Below are positions 1 through 12,269 of a stretch of 64,000 bases of DNA, in pieces. Position 1 is the stretch's first letter. Each line of letters begins with the position of its first letter. The notes beneath the pieces are model-generated. The model was not told the origin of the DNA. It saw only the letters and a list, made by a program, of their open reading frames with translations, and did not search any database. A program made the position numbers and the translations under genes. The DNA lies in the NCBI GenBank assembly GCA_002682825.1, contig NOKP01000016.1:1143660-1207659 (forward strand). The letters run 5' to 3'. This DNA is from Neonectria sp. B-13. Its lineage: Eukaryota > Ascomycota > Sordariomycetes > Hypocreales > Nectriaceae.

Positions 1-2179
1 TCTTTGAACAGGACCGACACGAATCGGTCGTTCCACGTTACGAAGCCAGCGCGAAGAATCTCATTCCGCTGCGCTAGTTCTGAGAGAGATGTTGATAGAT
101 TTTGTGCTGTATATCCTTGTGGAACTTGTAGCTCAATCTCGTTGCAATAAGCTGCAGAATCTTGCGCCGTCTCGGCCAGCATAGCCAACTGTAGAGGCGT
201 GCAGGGTATCACATCTTCAATCAGCCCGCTCATTTCTTGCAAGGCTGGGTTCAGCGCCATGATGCTGTTCAAATCCTTGTACAGACTGGTCTGGTTTGCC
301 GCAGCGTTGGGAGACTTTTCAGTCGGCTGTCGTCGAATGGCAAAAACAACATCGGCGACCGATTTCATTACCAGTAGGCTTGTGGAGTTCAGATCAAAGT
401 CGAACTCGCGAAGAGTCGATGCCAGCTTGATTGCCCTGAGAGAGTCGAGGCCAGCCGATGCAAGAGAAGTAGTCCGGTTAGCTTTGAAATTCAAAACGTC
501 GGAGACAATACTGATGACTTTTGCCTCAAGCTCGTCCGTGGGCTCCAAGTTCAGCAAGTCCTCTGCTAGCTCTGTCCTTCGTTGTTCGTGATCGGCTTTC
601 ATTGTCTTTCTGTCAACCTTGCCGCTTGGAAGTCTTGGGAACTCGTCCATCAAAACCACCTCACCCGGAACCATGTATTGAGGGAGCCAGTCTTTGCACC
701 TTTCCAGGACAGTTTCCTCGGAGATTCCTGAATCGACTGCACAGAAAACCACCAGGATGGAATTCACCACTGCAGCCACTGCACTGTGGCATCCAGATGT
801 TCTGAGAACAGCTTGTTCCACCTCACCAAGTTCGAGACGCTGACCTCGAAGCTTGACTTGGCCGTCTGAGATGCGACCAAGGCACTCTAGCTTTCCGTCT
901 AGTCGAAGACGAGCCTTGTCTCCAGTTCGGTAAACTCTTCCATATGATGTATTTATGAAAACTGCGTTTGTTTGCTCTGGACGGTTGATGTATCCGGTAG
1001 CAAGTTGGTAACCACCGACTGCTAGCTCGCCAACCTCACCTAGTGGTAGGACTTTAAAATTTGGTTCTAAAGCTTCGGGTCCTGCCTCTTCAACGATGAA
1101 ACAGGAAACGGTGTCAAGAGGTACACCGATGTTACCGGTTGAGGAATCGGCCGTGAAAGCTGTCTGGAGAGTGCTGTTTCGGTATTAGCGCTTGAACTGC
1201 TTTAGTAGGGATACATTACATACCAGTGAATTGTAGCTTCGGTTGGTCCGTACATTGCCCACAACATGCTAGGCTTGCTATCATCCCCACCAAACTCCTC
1301 CACCACTGGTGCGTTGAGCATTTCACCAATGGTTAACAGAACTTTCAGACTCGGAGCATTCTCTCGCTTCCTAAGCAAACTCCCAGCAACCGTGGGGGTG
1401 AGCTCACAGGCGTCTACCTCCATAGTTCGGAGCACCGCAGGGAGGTCGTTCAGCATCTCGGCCCGGTGAACGGAAACGAGAGTGGCTGCCCGAAAAAGGG
1501 GAAAGAATATTTCAAAGACTGAAACATCGAAGGTTGGAGCTGCGAACTGGAGGAAGCGGGAAAAGGGGGGGATATGTCTATCATGGGCAAGGAGTGCCTG
1601 GGTTGCGGCATCATGGGAGAGACCAACCCCTTTTGGGGTGCCCGTCGACCCTGATGTGTACATGACATAGGCGAGGTCTTCAAGGGTAGGCTTTCGATGT
1701 TCCAGTTGTGGTTCTGAAGATGGGAAACTCAGGCAGTCTTCCTCATCCATAACTATGATGGCAGTGCTGACGTCCTGAGGAATTCCAGATAGTAGTTCTC
1801 GAGATACCACAACCACAGCCGCATCCACATCTTTGAGGATGAATTTTACTCTCTCAGGAGGTGCATCAACGTTCAGGGGGCAGAAGGCTCCACCGGCCTT
1901 GAGGATGGCTAGGAGGGAAATGTAGAGGAGAGGAGATTGGTGAATGAGGACTGGAACCACCAAATTTCCTTGGACAGAGCCCGCGACTCTCGTTATGCGC
2001 GTTGCCAAGGCATCTGCTGCTTCGTGAATTTGACTATAGTTGAAGGAAATTCGCTTGTTGTTTCCCATATACTCCAGTGCCGTGAGTTTGCTAGGAGGGC
2101 TGACGAGATGGTGTAAGAGGCTCGGACCGAGCAGCCTCGAGGCCTGCTCGTTGAGGATGGAGAGACCGGTGGTATCCAT
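1..2179 (-). CDS. sidC: Siderophore non-ribosomal peptide synthetase, 5' part (probable ferricrocin synthetase SidC/NPS2), cut by left edge
   Basis: Exons are 2179-1224 and 1173-1 (open at the edge); the 50 bp intron 1174-1223 has a GTATGT donor and AACAG acceptor and lies just after core motif A5. The readable ~709 residues hold a complete adenylation domain: A2 (LKAGGAFCPLN), A3 (YTSGSTGTPKGV), A4 (FDVSVFE), A5 (YGPTEATIH), A6 (GELAVGGYQLATGYINRP), A7 (YRTGDKARL) and A10 (LPSGKVDRK). A thiolation site (AGLDSLRAIKLAS, phosphopantetheine Ser) follows, and a condensation domain begins at PCTPLQ near 200. Such enzymes load and join amino acids and N5-acyl-N5-hydroxyornithine into hydroxamate siderophores. 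The A-T-C start and the divergent sidA gene suggest the intracellular siderophore ferricrocin. An extracellular NPS6/SidD-type enzyme is possible, because the decisive downstream modules are outside the window. An ATG at 2179 opens an N-terminus typical of this family (GLSILNE). Confidence 0.85.
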
Positions 2180-4580
2180 GGTGTTGTGTTTTTGCTGCTA
2201 ATCAGAGGCACGGGAAGAATGTTGGTAATGGACAATACCGGAGATGTGAGTGCGCTGATGACGGTGAGTGTAAGGCGAGAGCGCAGGCGACATGCGGCGA
2301 CGACGATAGTGCCAACAAGCAACAACCACAATAGCAACGAAAATAATAGGCCTCTGCATACAGAAGACAAGGCCCTTTTAGGGAATATTGCAGTAAGTCA
2401 TGCGCCTCTTTCTGGGGCACAGGGAGTCGGCAACCACGCCATTAGGTTAAATTGAGTGGACCAATATCAGGCTGCTTCTACGTTTCCACCACGCGGGGCC
2501 AAGAAGCCGGATGGACGGGTGACAAGGCGAGTGGAGGAGACGACGGCCGCGAATGGGGATGAAGGTAAAGTAAACAGTCGTCAGCTATGTTTGAATCGGG
2601 GTCGTGATGATTCGTCCGGACGGCGTAGTTGGAGGTTGCACGGCGTGGCTCGCTTCATCGGGGGGCGTGCAGCAGCGCGTGGTCATGGATTTGGCTGTAG
2701 CCTGTCAGCGTCGAGGAATTACTCAGCGAAGCTCAGCGACGACGACGACAGCGAATGAGAACGAACGGGATTGGGCAGCGAGGAGGTGAGAAGTGGGAAG
2801 TGGGAAAAGGAAGGTAAGACATGGCACATCACCAACAGGCTGGTGCGCGGATGGTGTGAGCCGGGAACAGTTGCTTTCTTTGTCGGGTGGGCCGGTGTGT
2901 CGTATAGTCGTGGGGAGCGTCACGGCGAGGCTGGGATGAGCGTGGGATGGTGGCTTTGGTGGCCTGCCGCAGCGGATTCCGGCTTGGGATGAACCAACAA
3001 TGGCGTCACGGTTTACCGCCTTGTACTTCCATCGGAGCTCGTGGAGCACTAACGCTACCGGTGCTGTAGGGAGGTCTGGACTGGGTAAAACCAGCGCAAG
3101 TCCAGAAAGGCGGGAGGGTCCATCTCGGACCCATCTCATGGGCGGTTGGACCTGTTGGCTCCCATTTGGGCAACCTGCTTGAAGCCGGCTGGCCTAGGAT
3201 CGATGAACCAACCCCGATCAAGGAGACTAACCCCTGCCAGTTCCAATGCTTTCACGTCTCAAGGGTTCAGGGTCTCTCCACGGCGGCCAAGGCGGCTGGG
3301 TCGTGACATGCCCTTTTGCACAAGAGAGACTCCGTTAACCGGCCCGTCAAAGCTTGCTTGTCTGGACGTTGTGTGGGAAAGAGTGTAAGCGGCAAGCGAG
3401 AATATGGCCAGACACGGCGCGACTAAGAGCCTCCCCAGCATCTTGCAAGTATATCGGCCGTAGCCTCTTACATGACCCGGTAAGCATCCGTCCATTGCGG
3501 GGCTCTCGACCACATGGCTATACGATACTGGAGGACAGCCTCATCCCGTTGGTGTCCATGTTGGTGCCGCAAGGAGCCGAGGAGCCGGGAAGTTTCGAGA
3601 TTCTCGGCTGCAAGAAGCAACGAAGACCAGCGTGACGAGATATACGACGAGGAGGGTGTATGCGAGATGACGATAACGACAATGATACCCTCACGGGAGT
3701 AGGCTATCAGCCATGAGCGGCAACTAAGCTAGCAGAAGCAGCGAGAGACGCAGCAGTGGCCGACGCGGGAAGATGAGGACAAGGATGAGGATGAAAGTGA
3801 AGATGATGATGCACGGCTTGGGTTTGAACTGGTCTTAGTGGGCACCTACGTGCCGTACCTACATGAATGGATGTTTCGTGGTGGGGGATCAGTGCAGGAC
3901 CGCGTCACATCAAGGTGCGGCACATGGCACGGACGAGAAGTGTGAGGGGGCGTAGAGAAGATGTGGTGGAGGATGAGTGAAATGACACGAGGGCGTCGAG
4001 GGGGAGTAGGAGAATGACGAGAGTGGGGAGAACGATGCCAAGAGCTGGTCGGGACGAGCCGCGGGGAAGCGCAAGGAATAATGACCGTAACAGCGACGAG
4101 ATGGATGGACCGATATGGTAGATCGAAGAGTCATGGGAAGGGTCAGAGGAATGAAGAGAAGAGGGGAAATGCACGGTAAGCGACAAGATGGCGGCGTGCA
4201 TTCGGCTACCTAAGGCAGTGATGCGGCAGCGTTTATGGTCTCGTGGTGATTGCGGAGGAGGTGTTTCGGAGGTGAAGCGAAGCTGGGGTGTCGTTGCCGA
4301 CGTGCGCGTAAACGCGTGTGAAGCATTGGTATTGGCATTGTCAATTCACTGCGGGACGAGGATGAGGAGTGCGGAAGCGGGATAGCTGCGCTGTCATGGA
4401 GAACTGGAGCTTTGCAATGACTGTAAATGAGTAGTGCGCCGCCGCTCGGGATGGGACGATGCGGGCTTTGGGAGGACCAGACCATCGCCATGGTTCCAAG
4501 GCAAAGGAATAAGGCAGAAGGCAGAAGATAAAATGTCATATGCAGGCAGAAGGCGGATTACGGACAGCGGATTGATGGTT

Positions 4581-4610
4581 GATGGCGATGGCGATGGCGA
4601 TGGCGATGGC
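4581..4610. repeat. (GATGGC)5 microsatellite
   Basis: Five perfect copies of GATGGC in a row in the sidC-sidA spacer, followed by a degenerate copy. Nothing suggests it is coding. Confidence 0.9.
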
Positions 4611-6492
4611 GAAGGTGGATTTCAATGGCTGAACGTCGATGGCGATGATGATGAATATCTTAGTGGAGATGGGTGATGGGTGGTGTGGGCTATGGCCCTA
4701 TGGGCGTGGGACAGCGTGGGCGTCGTGGGGGGTTCGGGACGGAGGGGAATCCACCGCCGTCCGGCCTACGAATAAGCAGTCCTCGATGCTTGGGTCCAAG
4801 TAGTGGAGGTCAGTTAGCAGGGTTGGCAGGGTTAGCAGGGCGAACAGCGCCTAGCGAGGCCGAGCGAGCTCGTAGCAGTTGGGTGCGTGCTCTTAGAGTA
4901 ACATGTGCAGTTTGGCAACGCCGAGGATGGCCTCCATGAGCTCCCTCCTCACCCCAAGGGCGCACCCAGTTTGGTCGGTCAGCCAGCCAGTCTAGCAGCC
5001 GCAGCCGCAGTAGCAGAGACTAAGGTAACTTAGCCAAAGTCCCTAGCTTGAACGCGGCCCGCTTGCTGCGGCGTGGGAAATGCAAATGGGTTAAAAAGGC
5101 CTTTACTGAGCCTAAACTCCGCAGCTCATCCCGTCATATGTGCGAAGTGCTCGCTTGAGTAAAGTCGCTTGAGCAGAGCCACGGCGAGTTGCGCAATGAA
5201 CGTTGAAACGGGTCTCCTCCTTAGCGGGCCAGGGGTTCGCGATGTCGTTTTACACTTTGCAGCTCACCTAAGATGATTCGAGGTAAGGCGGCTTTACGGT
5301 GAGGTAGCCATCGCCAGAACGAGGCTAGAGTAGGTTCTTGCACCCAGCGAGAGAGAGAGGGACAGACACGCGCCGCCTCGCACACCTCCTCGGAGGCAAA
5401 TCTCTACCGCGTGTGGAACTCCGATGTGGATCGTCCCATAACCTTCTGTACGTAAATCGCCCCTCTCGAGAACCACCTTTCCCATTTATGGAGGTGGCTT
5501 GGTTCGTCATATTGGACGAGGCAGACGGATTAGAAGTCGGAGACCGAGCAGGAGGCAGGGTGCCTAGGGCGGACAACACGAAGTGAAGAGGAGACAACAG
5601 TACCAGAGAAGAAGCAAAACTCGATGCCGCCCTTGGAAGTAGCAGGGCCCAAGCGGCACACATGCACGAAGGGTACAACTTACAACAAAGAGCCAGAGTG
5701 TCCCGGCGTTGAGGATTGGGGACGGGTACTAGTGGAATCGATGGACCGATATACTCGTGCAGCCATACCTAAGACTTGCACCTAAGGTAAGTTCGATGCT
5801 CTAAGGCACGATGTACGTACCGCGCAACTTCTCCTGCAACGTCGTTCAACTTCCGTCCGCCAAACCTAAAAAAGAGGAAACGCCATCCCAGCACACGGGG
5901 TTTGCTCAACCACTCTGTGGGATGCGGCGCCGAGCGCCCAAGCTCCGAGCAAGGGACAAGGTCGTGCCATGTTTGCATAAACACGCACGATGTGCCAAGT
6001 CTTCCCGAGGTGATAGTCAACGTCCGCTTCCGCTCGATAGGCCAGCCAGTTCTGCAAGCAGTGTCACAGATGTCGGTATAATGTATGAGCGGAGTTTGTT
6101 GTAGGTAGGGGACCTTGCTTCCTGGGCTGAACAAGCTGACGGCCCCCCGGAAACCAAAGGTGAGACCAGTCTCCATTAAAAAGACATCCAACGCCAACGA
6201 AGAAAAGAGAAGGAAAGAAAAATTTTCTTCTTTCTTAACCCCTCGTCACTAGATCGGTACCTGGAAAGCGAAGCAGCAGCGGCAGGGATACCAGGGCGGA
6301 GCTCCTGGCCAGGCATTAGACAGGCATCGGAAGGACCCCTGGTTTCTAGGGCGTCTTCCACTGTGCAGGCGCCGTAGTGCATACATGGGAGTCGTAGAAT
6401 GGATAGAAGCACTGAAGCAGTGTACCCCCTAGGCCGTACCTCCAGTAGGTACATAAAACTTGGCGCCAGGCGGCCTGCTAATTCCTTAGATC

Positions 6493-6525
6493 TTATCAGA
6501 TCCGGTTTATCAGATCATCAGATAA
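6493..6525. promoter_or_regulatory. Cluster of three ATCWGATAA sites (SreA/SRE-type GATA repressor consensus)
   Basis: TTATCAGAT occurs at 6493-6501 and at 6507-6515 (each ATCTGATAA on minus), and ATCAGATAA at 6517-6525. All three match all nine positions of ATCWGATAA. This extended GATA site is the known target of the fungal iron regulator (SreA in Aspergillus, SRE in Neurospora, Fep1-like proteins), which represses siderophore genes when iron is sufficient. Its place between the divergent sidC and sidA genes fits shared iron control. The distance to either ATG is about 4 kb, which is unusual and implies long leaders or distal action. Confidence 0.7.
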
Positions 6526-7303
6526 TTCCCTCAATCTCCACCCGCCAGCCAAAACAACACCCGCCCATCTTCATTCACGGCCCCCTAGGCTAGCCGCCCA
6601 CCTCACCCCTCGGGGCTATCCCCCGGGCTGCTTCAAGTCATCACGCCGGCCGTCTGCGGTCTTTTGCCCCTGCGGAACCCCCCCGTCTTCGCATGACAAC
6701 TGGGATCGGCTCCGATGGCGTCGGCGACGGTCCCTGTTTTTTTCTTTCTTTCTTTCTTCCTCACGCTTCTGCTGCTCTAGCCAGTGTGTTCTTCTCAGGG
6801 TTCGTGCGAGTGCCGTCATCGGCGGCGGAGGCGCACAATGGCGCATAGCCCAAGGCGTTTCGCTCATGAGCCGTACGAAGTACGTACTGTTGAAAGTACA
6901 GGGTACGAACTCCGGCCGGCCAGTGGCCGAGCTTGAGCAGCATTCCAGGGGCCCGAAACCAGGATCATAACCTGTACCGTCTAAGCCATTTCCAGCCCGC
7001 GGGGTTTCTTCTCTTTTCTTTTCTGTTAAAGTTCCCTTCCCGACTACCGAGGAACTAAACACTACATGCCGCAGGACAACAGTGCACGAAGTATTTGCCA
7101 TGTACAATGTACAGCGTGGAGTGAACCCCAGCCCGTGGGCCCACGCCACGATGTTAGGGCCCGTAATCCATCACCATGGTCTTGTCCTTGTCTGGATGGA
7201 CTGTCCAGGGTGCTGGCGTTGGCGTTGGCGCTGGCGCTGACACTGGTACCACTGGCGCCGGCACCATCCAGTTCTTTTAGGCGGCCCTGGTCCATTCGCA
7301 ATC

Positions 7304-7312
7304 TTATCTGAT
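7304..7312. promoter_or_regulatory. Additional ATCAGATAA site
   Basis: TTATCTGAT on plus reads ATCAGATAA on minus, again a full match to the SRE-type GATA consensus. It lies 0.8 kb from the triple cluster and about 3.2 kb upstream of the sidA ATG. Confidence 0.5.
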
Positions 7313-8054
7313 CAAAGATCATCCCCGAGGTCGCTCCATCGTCGCTTTCCTCCATCGTGTGGTTCGGCGTGCTTTTTTTCTTTCTTTTCTCCCTCCACCC
7401 GTTTCTCGTGCCCCCACCAAGGATGACCCATGTGTTCCGCTTGTCTTCCGTAGTCCAGTGCCCCCCACTCCGCCGGTCCGGGTCCTCGAGGACCCAAAGG
7501 GTCAAGATACCCAAGCTTTCGCGCATGGCCATCCAGCACCACAACCCCACTCGTCAGCAGCAGCAGCGACAGCAAAGGCGGAGCAAGAAGGTGACACAGA
7601 AATTTCCGCGGGTGAACGAGAATGGGCATACTGTTGCTGTATCTAGAAAAGGCATGGAACGAAAAGCGAAGGGGGGGCGGGCAGAGCAGGACAGGGATAT
7701 CCGGAGCGGAGCGAGCAGCTAAGACAGGCCCGGCAGAAGAGCGAGCAAATGCCACCCGACTTGGCAGTGCAGACTGCAGTCCAGGATTGCTTGCACCTAG
7801 GACGTGCGACAATGTCTCTCAGCCGCGCATGTATGGACATACGGGTTGTACATAAGTGACTTCCTCGAGTAAGTAGGTACTGTATGCGTCCTCCTAGTAC
7901 GTAAACAGAAGTACGTGTGCTATGGATGAGCGTGCCATGTCCTCTATTTTTGGCCAAAGGGAGGGTAGGTGAATGCGTAGACGTAGTCCCCGAGCTCAGT
8001 CACCGACGTTTCCCAACTGTTCCCTGTTTCTTTGTAATAGTTTGTAGCTACCAG

Positions 8055-8068
8055 CTTAGGTACCTAAG
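8055..8068. repeat. Perfect 14 bp palindrome CTTAGGTACCTAAG
   Basis: The sequence is its own reverse complement over 14 bases. Related CCTAAGG cores recur in the same spacer near 4.2 and 5.78 kb. It could be a dimeric protein site or simply part of the background of TACCTA-type words in this genome. Confidence 0.6.
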
Positions 8069-10487
8069 GTATGGAGTCATGGCTCACAGAGCCAAAGCTC
8101 TTGGGCCACGGCACGCCTCCAGACTTGTGGCGGTGGCGGATATAGCATGTAAGTAGGACAATCCATCTTTGGCCCGTCTCGGCCCATCTTGGTCCATCTT
8201 CGCCTATTCTGACTACAATGTACAACTGCCTGTAGGTTTATTTGAGGACGGTCGTTCAGTCTAGTGATGATCCCTGGTAACTGACCCCTCCTCCGTCCCG
8301 TCTCATCCCACTCACTGTCGGCACATGCTCGCGCCAAACGCCATATCCGTGCAGGGCCCTGGAGAGGTTTGGGGGAGGGGTCGGTCCCGGGCTACGACGA
8401 GTTGGGAACCTCAGGGATGCCACGAGCCGGTGCGATGCCGTTCGGAGATGACGGGTGGGCTGCGTGCTTGCAGCGAGCGGCCTTCTGGACCTCTCACTCT
8501 CTAAGTAGTCTTCAGTACTGGCGAAGCTCTGCAGCTGGGCACCTCTGGAACTAAGCTACGACTAATCAATCGCTGTACACAGTACTGCGTTCTGGCCTAC
8601 TCCACACGGGTGCCGCGCTACGGGACTTCACGGTCTCCACGGACGCCTCACCCCTCCCCTCCTTCATCTTCGACCCGTCCACGAGGTCTGCCATGGCCGT
8701 GGCCTTGGCTGCGGAGGCGTCAACTGCGCGACATTTCCCCCCCTTTCCCTTGTATACTGCTGCTGGCTCTGTCGCTGGGCCGCTGGGCCAGTCAGTGGCC
8801 CCCAGGGCGGAGCATTGGGGTCCTAAACAGGGCGTGGGCTAAAGGCTGAAAGTCGGCTTGCATGAGCATCATAGGTCCCGCGAGCATGCGTCGGCTACGA
8901 GCTCCCGCCATTGGGAACTGGTCTGGTGCCATGGCATCGGCATTCTCCCGTCTCTTCCCTTGCCTTCACGGTTTCTCGGCTCTTTTGGGGGTCGTCTCTC
9001 CTGGGCTGTTCTCGTCTCGTACTTGGCTCCATCGCCTTTTCTTCCCACGGCCCGCAGTTCAACATCTAAACAGAACAAACAAGCTCATAGAGTGACTTAC
9101 CTCGAGCAAGGTATACGTACGCTCATATCCAACAATCCACATCTACAGTACATACACATCCACTGTACCGTACCTTAACTTACCGAAGGTGCAGCAGTCC
9201 TGTGCAGCAGACTACGTAGGTAGTACGTTGACGATGATCCATCGATCTTAATCCGCTCGCCCCCCTCCCTCCTTCCCCCTCCTTCCCTTAACCACACACC
9301 TCCACCTTCCACCTTCCATCATCCACTATCCACCATCTACCATTCACCATCCAATATCCCACCTCCTCCATCAGCATTCAAGCCCACGCACCCACGCATC
9401 CACACATCCACGCACCCACGCATCCACGGTATGTACAGACGTCTTCCTCTGTACTAACCTTCTCCATCCAGTCATGGTTCTGGCTCCCCACGTCCGCGCC
9501 GCCGTTCCTTCCTCCAGGCCCATCCTCTCGGCCTTGGCCGGCCGGCAGACAGAAGTTACAGAACGCATCCAGACCGGGTCGGCTCTAGTACTTCGTGCTC
9601 TACCTAGTTACGAGCTGCGTCCCGGCTAGTCCCCAAGTCCAGTCCCCATTATCCACACCATCATCATCCATGTACCTGTATCGCGTCGTGTCGTCGTTCC
9701 CGCAGAACGCCGCCGTGCATCTTGCTTGCTTGCTCGCTCGCTTGCACGCCGCCCACCCAGCCTCGTAGCCCGCGGCCTCTCGAAACCAACGACGGCTGAT
9801 CCCTCTCATGCGGTCGTCTAGTTTTTTCTTTGCTCCGAAAGAGAAGCGACACGCATAGCCGTGGCCAGACTAGCTGAGCCCGGTGTCAATGCCCCGAGGG
9901 CTAGGCTGTAGATCCCATCCCCGAACGATTACAAAATGCCGATGCCGCCCACCAGCTTCTCACCGTTCTGCGTCCGACTCCCTCCCCTGCTCTTGTTAAC
10001 CAAGACTCGACTGCCGATACAGACATCGAGACATATATCCTAGTTCTTTTCGTCCAATTATCCGAATTGCCCCCCTCCACCTCCCAGTTCGACACCCCCC
10101 TCCTGTTTCCCGTGCTTCATACCTATTCAGGAACAGCCCTACGAACTTCGTCCACGACTCCCATAACCCCCAATCGCTGACCCTGCTCGACCCTCCGGTG
10201 CTGCAACCTACTGCCCGTATCCAGAACTGGCTACTTCCCGGGACAAAAAGCAAGCAAGTCGTTTGACCTATTGCCCGTTCAACCGGTGACCTCCGCCCCG
10301 GCCTCTTCTATATATTCATCGCCCTCCTCCGAGAACCCTATCTTTCCTTATTGGGCTGCAAGCTGCTGGGACCAACGACCTCGACGACCATTTACGACTA
10401 CTATCACACAAGTTGATACAGTGGTCTTGCCTACCTTCAATTTTATCTTCACAAACAACCTTCATAACAGCCCACCCCGTCGCCATC

Positions 10488-12269
10488 ATGACTCCCCATA
10501 GCGAGGTTTCCCTCAGCGGCTCCGAGGACGCCGGCCTCCCCATTCACACCAACGGAACTTCCAACGGAATTTCCAATGGAAAGACCAACGGAGCCTCCAA
10601 TGGCACCGCCCCAGCCGTCTCCAACGGCATCTCCAACGTTACCACCTTCAATGGCAGCACCTCCAACGGCACCAGCATCCCCGGCCTCAAGGTCCACAAG
10701 GAGCGGTCCCAGTACCTCGAGGCCTCTCCCCTCGACTCCGAGTTCGACCTTGTCTGCGCCGGTTTCGGTCCGGCCTCCCTCGCCATGGCCATTGCCATGA
10801 ACGATGCCATTGCCGCCGGCCAGAAGCTCCGCGCTGACGGCCAGCCCCCAAAGGTGCTGTTCCTCGAGAAGCAGGCCGCCTTCGCCTGGCACGCCGGCAT
10901 GCTGCTGTCCGGCGCCAAGATGCAGATCTCTTTCATCAAGGACCTGGCTACCATGCGCGATCCCCGATCCGAGTTCACCTTCCTTAACTATGTTCACCGC
11001 AACGGTCGTCTCATCGACTTCACCAACCTGGACACCTTCCTGCCTGCCCGTGCCGAGTTCGAGGACTACCTCCGATGGTGCTCCTCCTTCTTCGACCACG
11101 TCGTCCAATACAACAACGAGGTCGTTGCCGTCACCCCTGTGGACCAGGAGGCCGGTGCTGTCAAGATCTTTAACGTCCAGGCCCGCAATGCCAAGACTGG
11201 CCATGTACAGTCTTTCCGCACCCGCCACGTCCTGATCGCCGCTGGTGGCCAGGCCTCGCTCCCCAAGAGCCTTCCCATCAAGAACCCCCGAGTTCTCCAC
11301 TCCTCCCAGTTCGCCACCTACGCTCCCAAGATCCTCAACAAGACAAATGCCCCCTACCGTGTTGCCGTCATTGGTGCCGGCCAGAGTGCCGCTGAGATCT
11401 TCAGCAACGTTCAGGCGCTATATCCCAACTCCAAGACCTACCTGGTTATGCGCCAGGAGTTCCTCCGACCCAGTGACGATTCACCCTTGTGAGTTATTAA
11501 CCCGCCCCCTGGCAGACCGTCTCATAAAAGCTAATCGGATCTCTCACAGCGTCAACACCATTTTCAACCCCGAGTATGTCGACAATGTCTACCCCAGGTC
11601 GGCTGGCGCCCGCCAGAGCTTCATCGACGAGGTCCGCGCGACCAACTATGGCGTCGTGCGCCTGGGCCTGATTGAGCACCTCTACGAGACGATGTATGAG
11701 CAGAAGCGAGTGATTGGTGCCGACGAGACCCAATGGCCTCACCGCATCCTGGCCGGTCGCGAGATCACCAGCGTCGAGGGCAGGGGCGAGACGCTCGAGA
11801 TCCATCTTCAGAAGATCCACGACGTTTCTCTGGACGGTTTCGTCGATGCTGCGGACGAGGAGGTCCTGGAGGTCGACCTCGTCGTCGCTGCCACCGGCTA
11901 CAGGCGCGACGCCCACGTCAACATGCTCAAGGATGCCTGGACCCTGCTTCCCAAGACGGTGTCAAAGCGCAACGGTCCCCAGTACACCAAGCCCGTAAAT
12001 GGCTGGAACGTCGACACGGAGCAGGGTGAGCGCAAGCTGGCCGTTGGCCGAGACTACAAGGTCAAGTTCTCGCCCGGCACCGTCGCCGAGGGCTCTGGTG
12101 TCTGGCTACAGGGCTGCAACGAGGGAACTCATGGGGTAAGTTCACACCTCCACACATCTCATACACCAGTTCATGTTTTGCTAACGCACTGTCACAGTTG
12201 AGTGATACCCTCCTGTCTGTCCTGGCAACCAGGTCGGGCGAGATGGTCGACCAAATTTTCAAGCAGTAG
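10488..12269 (+). CDS. sidA: L-ornithine N5-monooxygenase SidA
   Basis: Exons are 10488-11488, 11550-12135 and 12198-12269, giving 552 residues; introns of 61 and 62 bp have GTGAGT and GTAAGT donors. The enzyme hydroxylates the side-chain nitrogen of L-ornithine with FAD, NADPH and O2, the first committed step of hydroxamate siderophore synthesis, and acts in the cytosol. Visible motifs are the FAD site (AGFGPASL, ~91-98), the NADPH site ([10 protein letters not shown], ~294-303) and the ATGY motif (DLVVAATGY, ~443-451). The ATG at 10488 is chosen because it sits in ATCATGAC context and gives the usual family length; the frame is open upstream but has no better ATG. Residues ~21-62 are an Asn-Gly-rich low-complexity stretch. 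The gene is divergent from the NRPS that would use its product and shares the spacer with the GATA cluster. Confidence 0.95.

Larger units (their letters stand above)
2180..10487. other. 8.3 kb divergent spacer between sidC and sidA
   Basis: No open frame here looks like a real protein; the longest (about 177 codons on minus near 6.6-7.1 kb) is compositionally poor and unsupported. The spacer holds the SRE-type GATA cluster (6493-6525), another site at 7304, a GATGGC hexamer repeat (4581-4610), a perfect 14 bp palindrome at 8055-8068 and CT-rich stretches at about 9.25-9.44 kb and 10.0-10.48 kb. The last of these probably belongs to the sidA leader. It must contain both promoters. Long leaders, leader introns or non-coding RNA are possible but cannot be shown from sequence. 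Confidence 0.7.

Noticed and set aside
6616..7149. 177-codon minus frame in the sidC-sidA spacer
   Set aside because: Compositionally odd, Arg/Lys-rich end from a TTTC run, no domain; not enough to call a gene.
10449..11300. 283-codon frame antisense to sidA
   Set aside because: Long antisense frame produced by C-ending codon bias of sidA; no independent evidence.
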